Positions 62,909 to 64,000 of a stretch of 64,000 bases of DNA are shown one piece after another. The first letter of the stretch is position 1, and every line of letters starts with the position of its first letter. The notes beneath the pieces are model-generated. The model made no database searches and had not been told where the DNA came from. It was given only the letters and a program-made list of their open reading frames with translations. A program made the translations under genes and the position numbers. The stretch covers positions 33,183-97,182 of the forward strand of contig NZ_JACRSW010000015.1 in the NCBI RefSeq assembly GCF_014384965.1, in the 5' to 3' direction. This DNA is from Jutongia hominis (lineage in GTDB: Bacteria; Bacillota; Clostridia; Lachnospirales; Lachnospiraceae).

Positions 62909-63587
62909 ACGTGTGGAAATCCTTACAAGAGAAAGAGGGAGGATATCGGCATTTGCACAGGGGGCGAGAAAAGCAAGCAGCACTCTGGCTGCCTGTACCA
63001 TCCCTTTTACTTTTGGAGAATTTTCACTTTACGAGGGAAGAAACTCTTATAATGTAAAGTCCGGTATCATACAAAAGTTTTTTGAAGATATTACCATTGA
63101 CTATGACATGACCTGCTATGCATCGTATTTTGCAGAAATGGCACAGCATTTTACAAGAGAAAACATGGAAGCTTCACAGGAATTATTACTTTTATATATG
63201 ACATTGATCGCTATGCAAAAAGGGAAAGTCTCTCTTCCTTTGGTTCGTGTGATCTACGAGATGCGTATGATGCAGATGCAGGGTCAGGGATTAGAACTTT
63301 TTGAATGTCTTTTCTGCCATAAGCCCGGAACGCACATGGTATATTTTTCGGCAGGAGGACTGGTCTGTGAGGAATGTGCGGCAAAGCAGGCGGATCTGAA
63401 ACGTGCTTACCCGGTAATTTTAACTCAGGACGCCTTGTATACCTTGCAATTTATTTTGACAGCTCCGTTAGAACGCTTATATTCTTTTATGGTGACAGAT
63501 GCTGTACAAAAAGAATTGACACGTTTTATGAAAGGATATCTTGGACGATATTTGCAACATGATTTTAAATCATTGCAATTTTTGTAA
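62844..63587 (+). CDS. recO: DNA repair protein RecO
   Basis: Helps RecR and RecA load onto SSB-coated DNA. 247 residues. An OB-fold N-terminus ([37 protein letters not shown]) precedes a helical domain with a zinc-binding Cys set (CLFCHKPG...GGLVCEECA). ATG 62844 has AAGGAAG upstream; an in-frame GTG at 62829 is an alternative. It is the last complete gene of the window. Confidence 0.94.
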   Translation: [247 protein letters not shown]

Positions 63588-63863
63588 GTTGTTCTTTTTA
63601 TATACACGATACACATTTCTACAAGAAAAAATATTGTAAAAATAACCCTTATTTGTTACAATAGACCAAAGCATAAATCTAATACTTTCTTTAATGCCAG
63701 AGCTTATCGGGCATTATCTTAATTTCTTATATTATCTTTAGAACTCTATGCTTTTCATTCACTATCAAAGCAGGAGTTTTAAGGCTCCTGTCACCAAGAC
63801 CGGGGAAACTGTCATTTTTTCAAAACCAGACAGATCATCTATCCGGCTGTAAAGGAGCGTATT
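63588..63863 (+). other. 276-base leader with hairpins before the Rpn-family gene
   Basis: It contains AATGCC/GGGCATT (about 63693-63716) and CAGGAG/CTCCTG (63771-63790) hairpins, and CTGTC/GACAG enclosing an ACCGGGGAAAC stretch. It is structured, but I could not match it to a riboswitch class. Confidence 0.4.
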
Positions 63864-64000
63864 ATGAAGAAACAACAGTTGAAGATGCAGCGAAACTACA
63901 AAGATACCGTTTTTAGAATGCTTTTTAATAACAAAGAGGCATTGCTTAGTCTATACAATGCGATCAACGGAACGCATTATGAGCGGACAGATGACTTAGA
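63864..64000 (+). CDS. Rpn-family PD-(D/E)XK nuclease / putative transposase, 3' end outside window
   Basis: The first 45 residues (MKKQQLKMQRNYKDTVFRML, then FNNKEALLSLYNAINGTHY) match the N-terminus of Rpn/PF12784-type proteins, which are often annotated as transposases and are abundant in Lachnospiraceae. AAAGGAG precedes the ATG. The catalytic residues lie beyond the window. Confidence 0.8.
   Translation, partial: MKKQQLKMQRNYKDTVFRMLFNNKEALLSLYNAINGTHYERTDDL

Overview
The window is chromosomal DNA from a low-GC Gram-positive anaerobe. It is most likely a Lachnospiraceae-type gut Clostridium; the genus cannot be fixed from the sequence alone. Pointers are AT-rich DNA, strong AGGAGG-type ribosome binding sites, Firmicutes gene orders (pth-mfd-prsA, era-yqzL-recO), HprK, AbrB, a tryptophan T-box, a glmS ribozyme, DUF975, DUF1292 and DUF6273 proteins, and an Rpn-type nuclease.

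Layout. 1-8.8 kb: a housekeeping run on the + strand (hprK, a degenerate HD-GYP protein, pth, mfd, a parvulin-type lipoprotein, cheX, a SpoU RNA methylase). 8.8-11.4 kb: a hairpin-rich repeat, then two adjacent COG0523 (CobW-type) metallochaperone GTPases, one very His-rich and one fused to a DUF1980-like domain. 11.4-16.8 kb: mostly minus strand, with a 6x38-bp tandem repeat, an AI-2E-family membrane protein, and an operon of a priming glycosyltransferase, a sensor kinase and a response regulator. 17-24.8 kb: an HtrA protease with a Q/N/G repeat tail, a TSCPD protein, a sirtuin, an AbrB regulator, a repeat-bearing orphan, a lytic transglycosylase and a NarL-type two-component pair. 25.7-29 kb: an ABC ATPase with two ABC-2 permeases, arranged like the B. 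subtilis lnrJK-lnrLMN (yfiJK-LMN) locus. 29-41 kb: AI-2E protein, trmB, argC, two secreted surface proteins, DUF975, a VanRS-like two-component pair and a DUF6273 protein. 40.6-43.5 kb: glmS behind a glmS ribozyme, then a DUF1292 protein. 43.5-50.1 kb: trpEGDCBA behind a Trp T-box, with no trpF. 51-57 kb: three consecutive GGDEF/EAL membrane proteins. 57-64 kb: rhaB, an M16C protease, era, a yqzL-like gene, recO and the start of an Rpn-family gene.

The most striking non-coding signal is a family of three dispersed elements of about 525-557 bp (16947-17470, 24808-25364, 31383-31908). Each is a giant imperfect palindrome. Its arms change together from copy to copy, and they enclose a conserved core of about 195-207 nt that looks like a structured RNA. 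All three copies lie in the same orientation, each between a pair of divergently transcribed genes. No conserved ORF is present. They could be MITE-like non-autonomous elements, a large ncRNA, or both. A second structured repeat (8792-9109) is bounded by 24-bp direct repeats, one of which contains the stop codon of the upstream gene.

Of the RNA elements, the T-box and the glmS ribozyme are secure calls. Several intrinsic terminators and near-consensus sigma-A promoters are also listed. No tRNA, rRNA, CRISPR array, transposase or prophage was seen.
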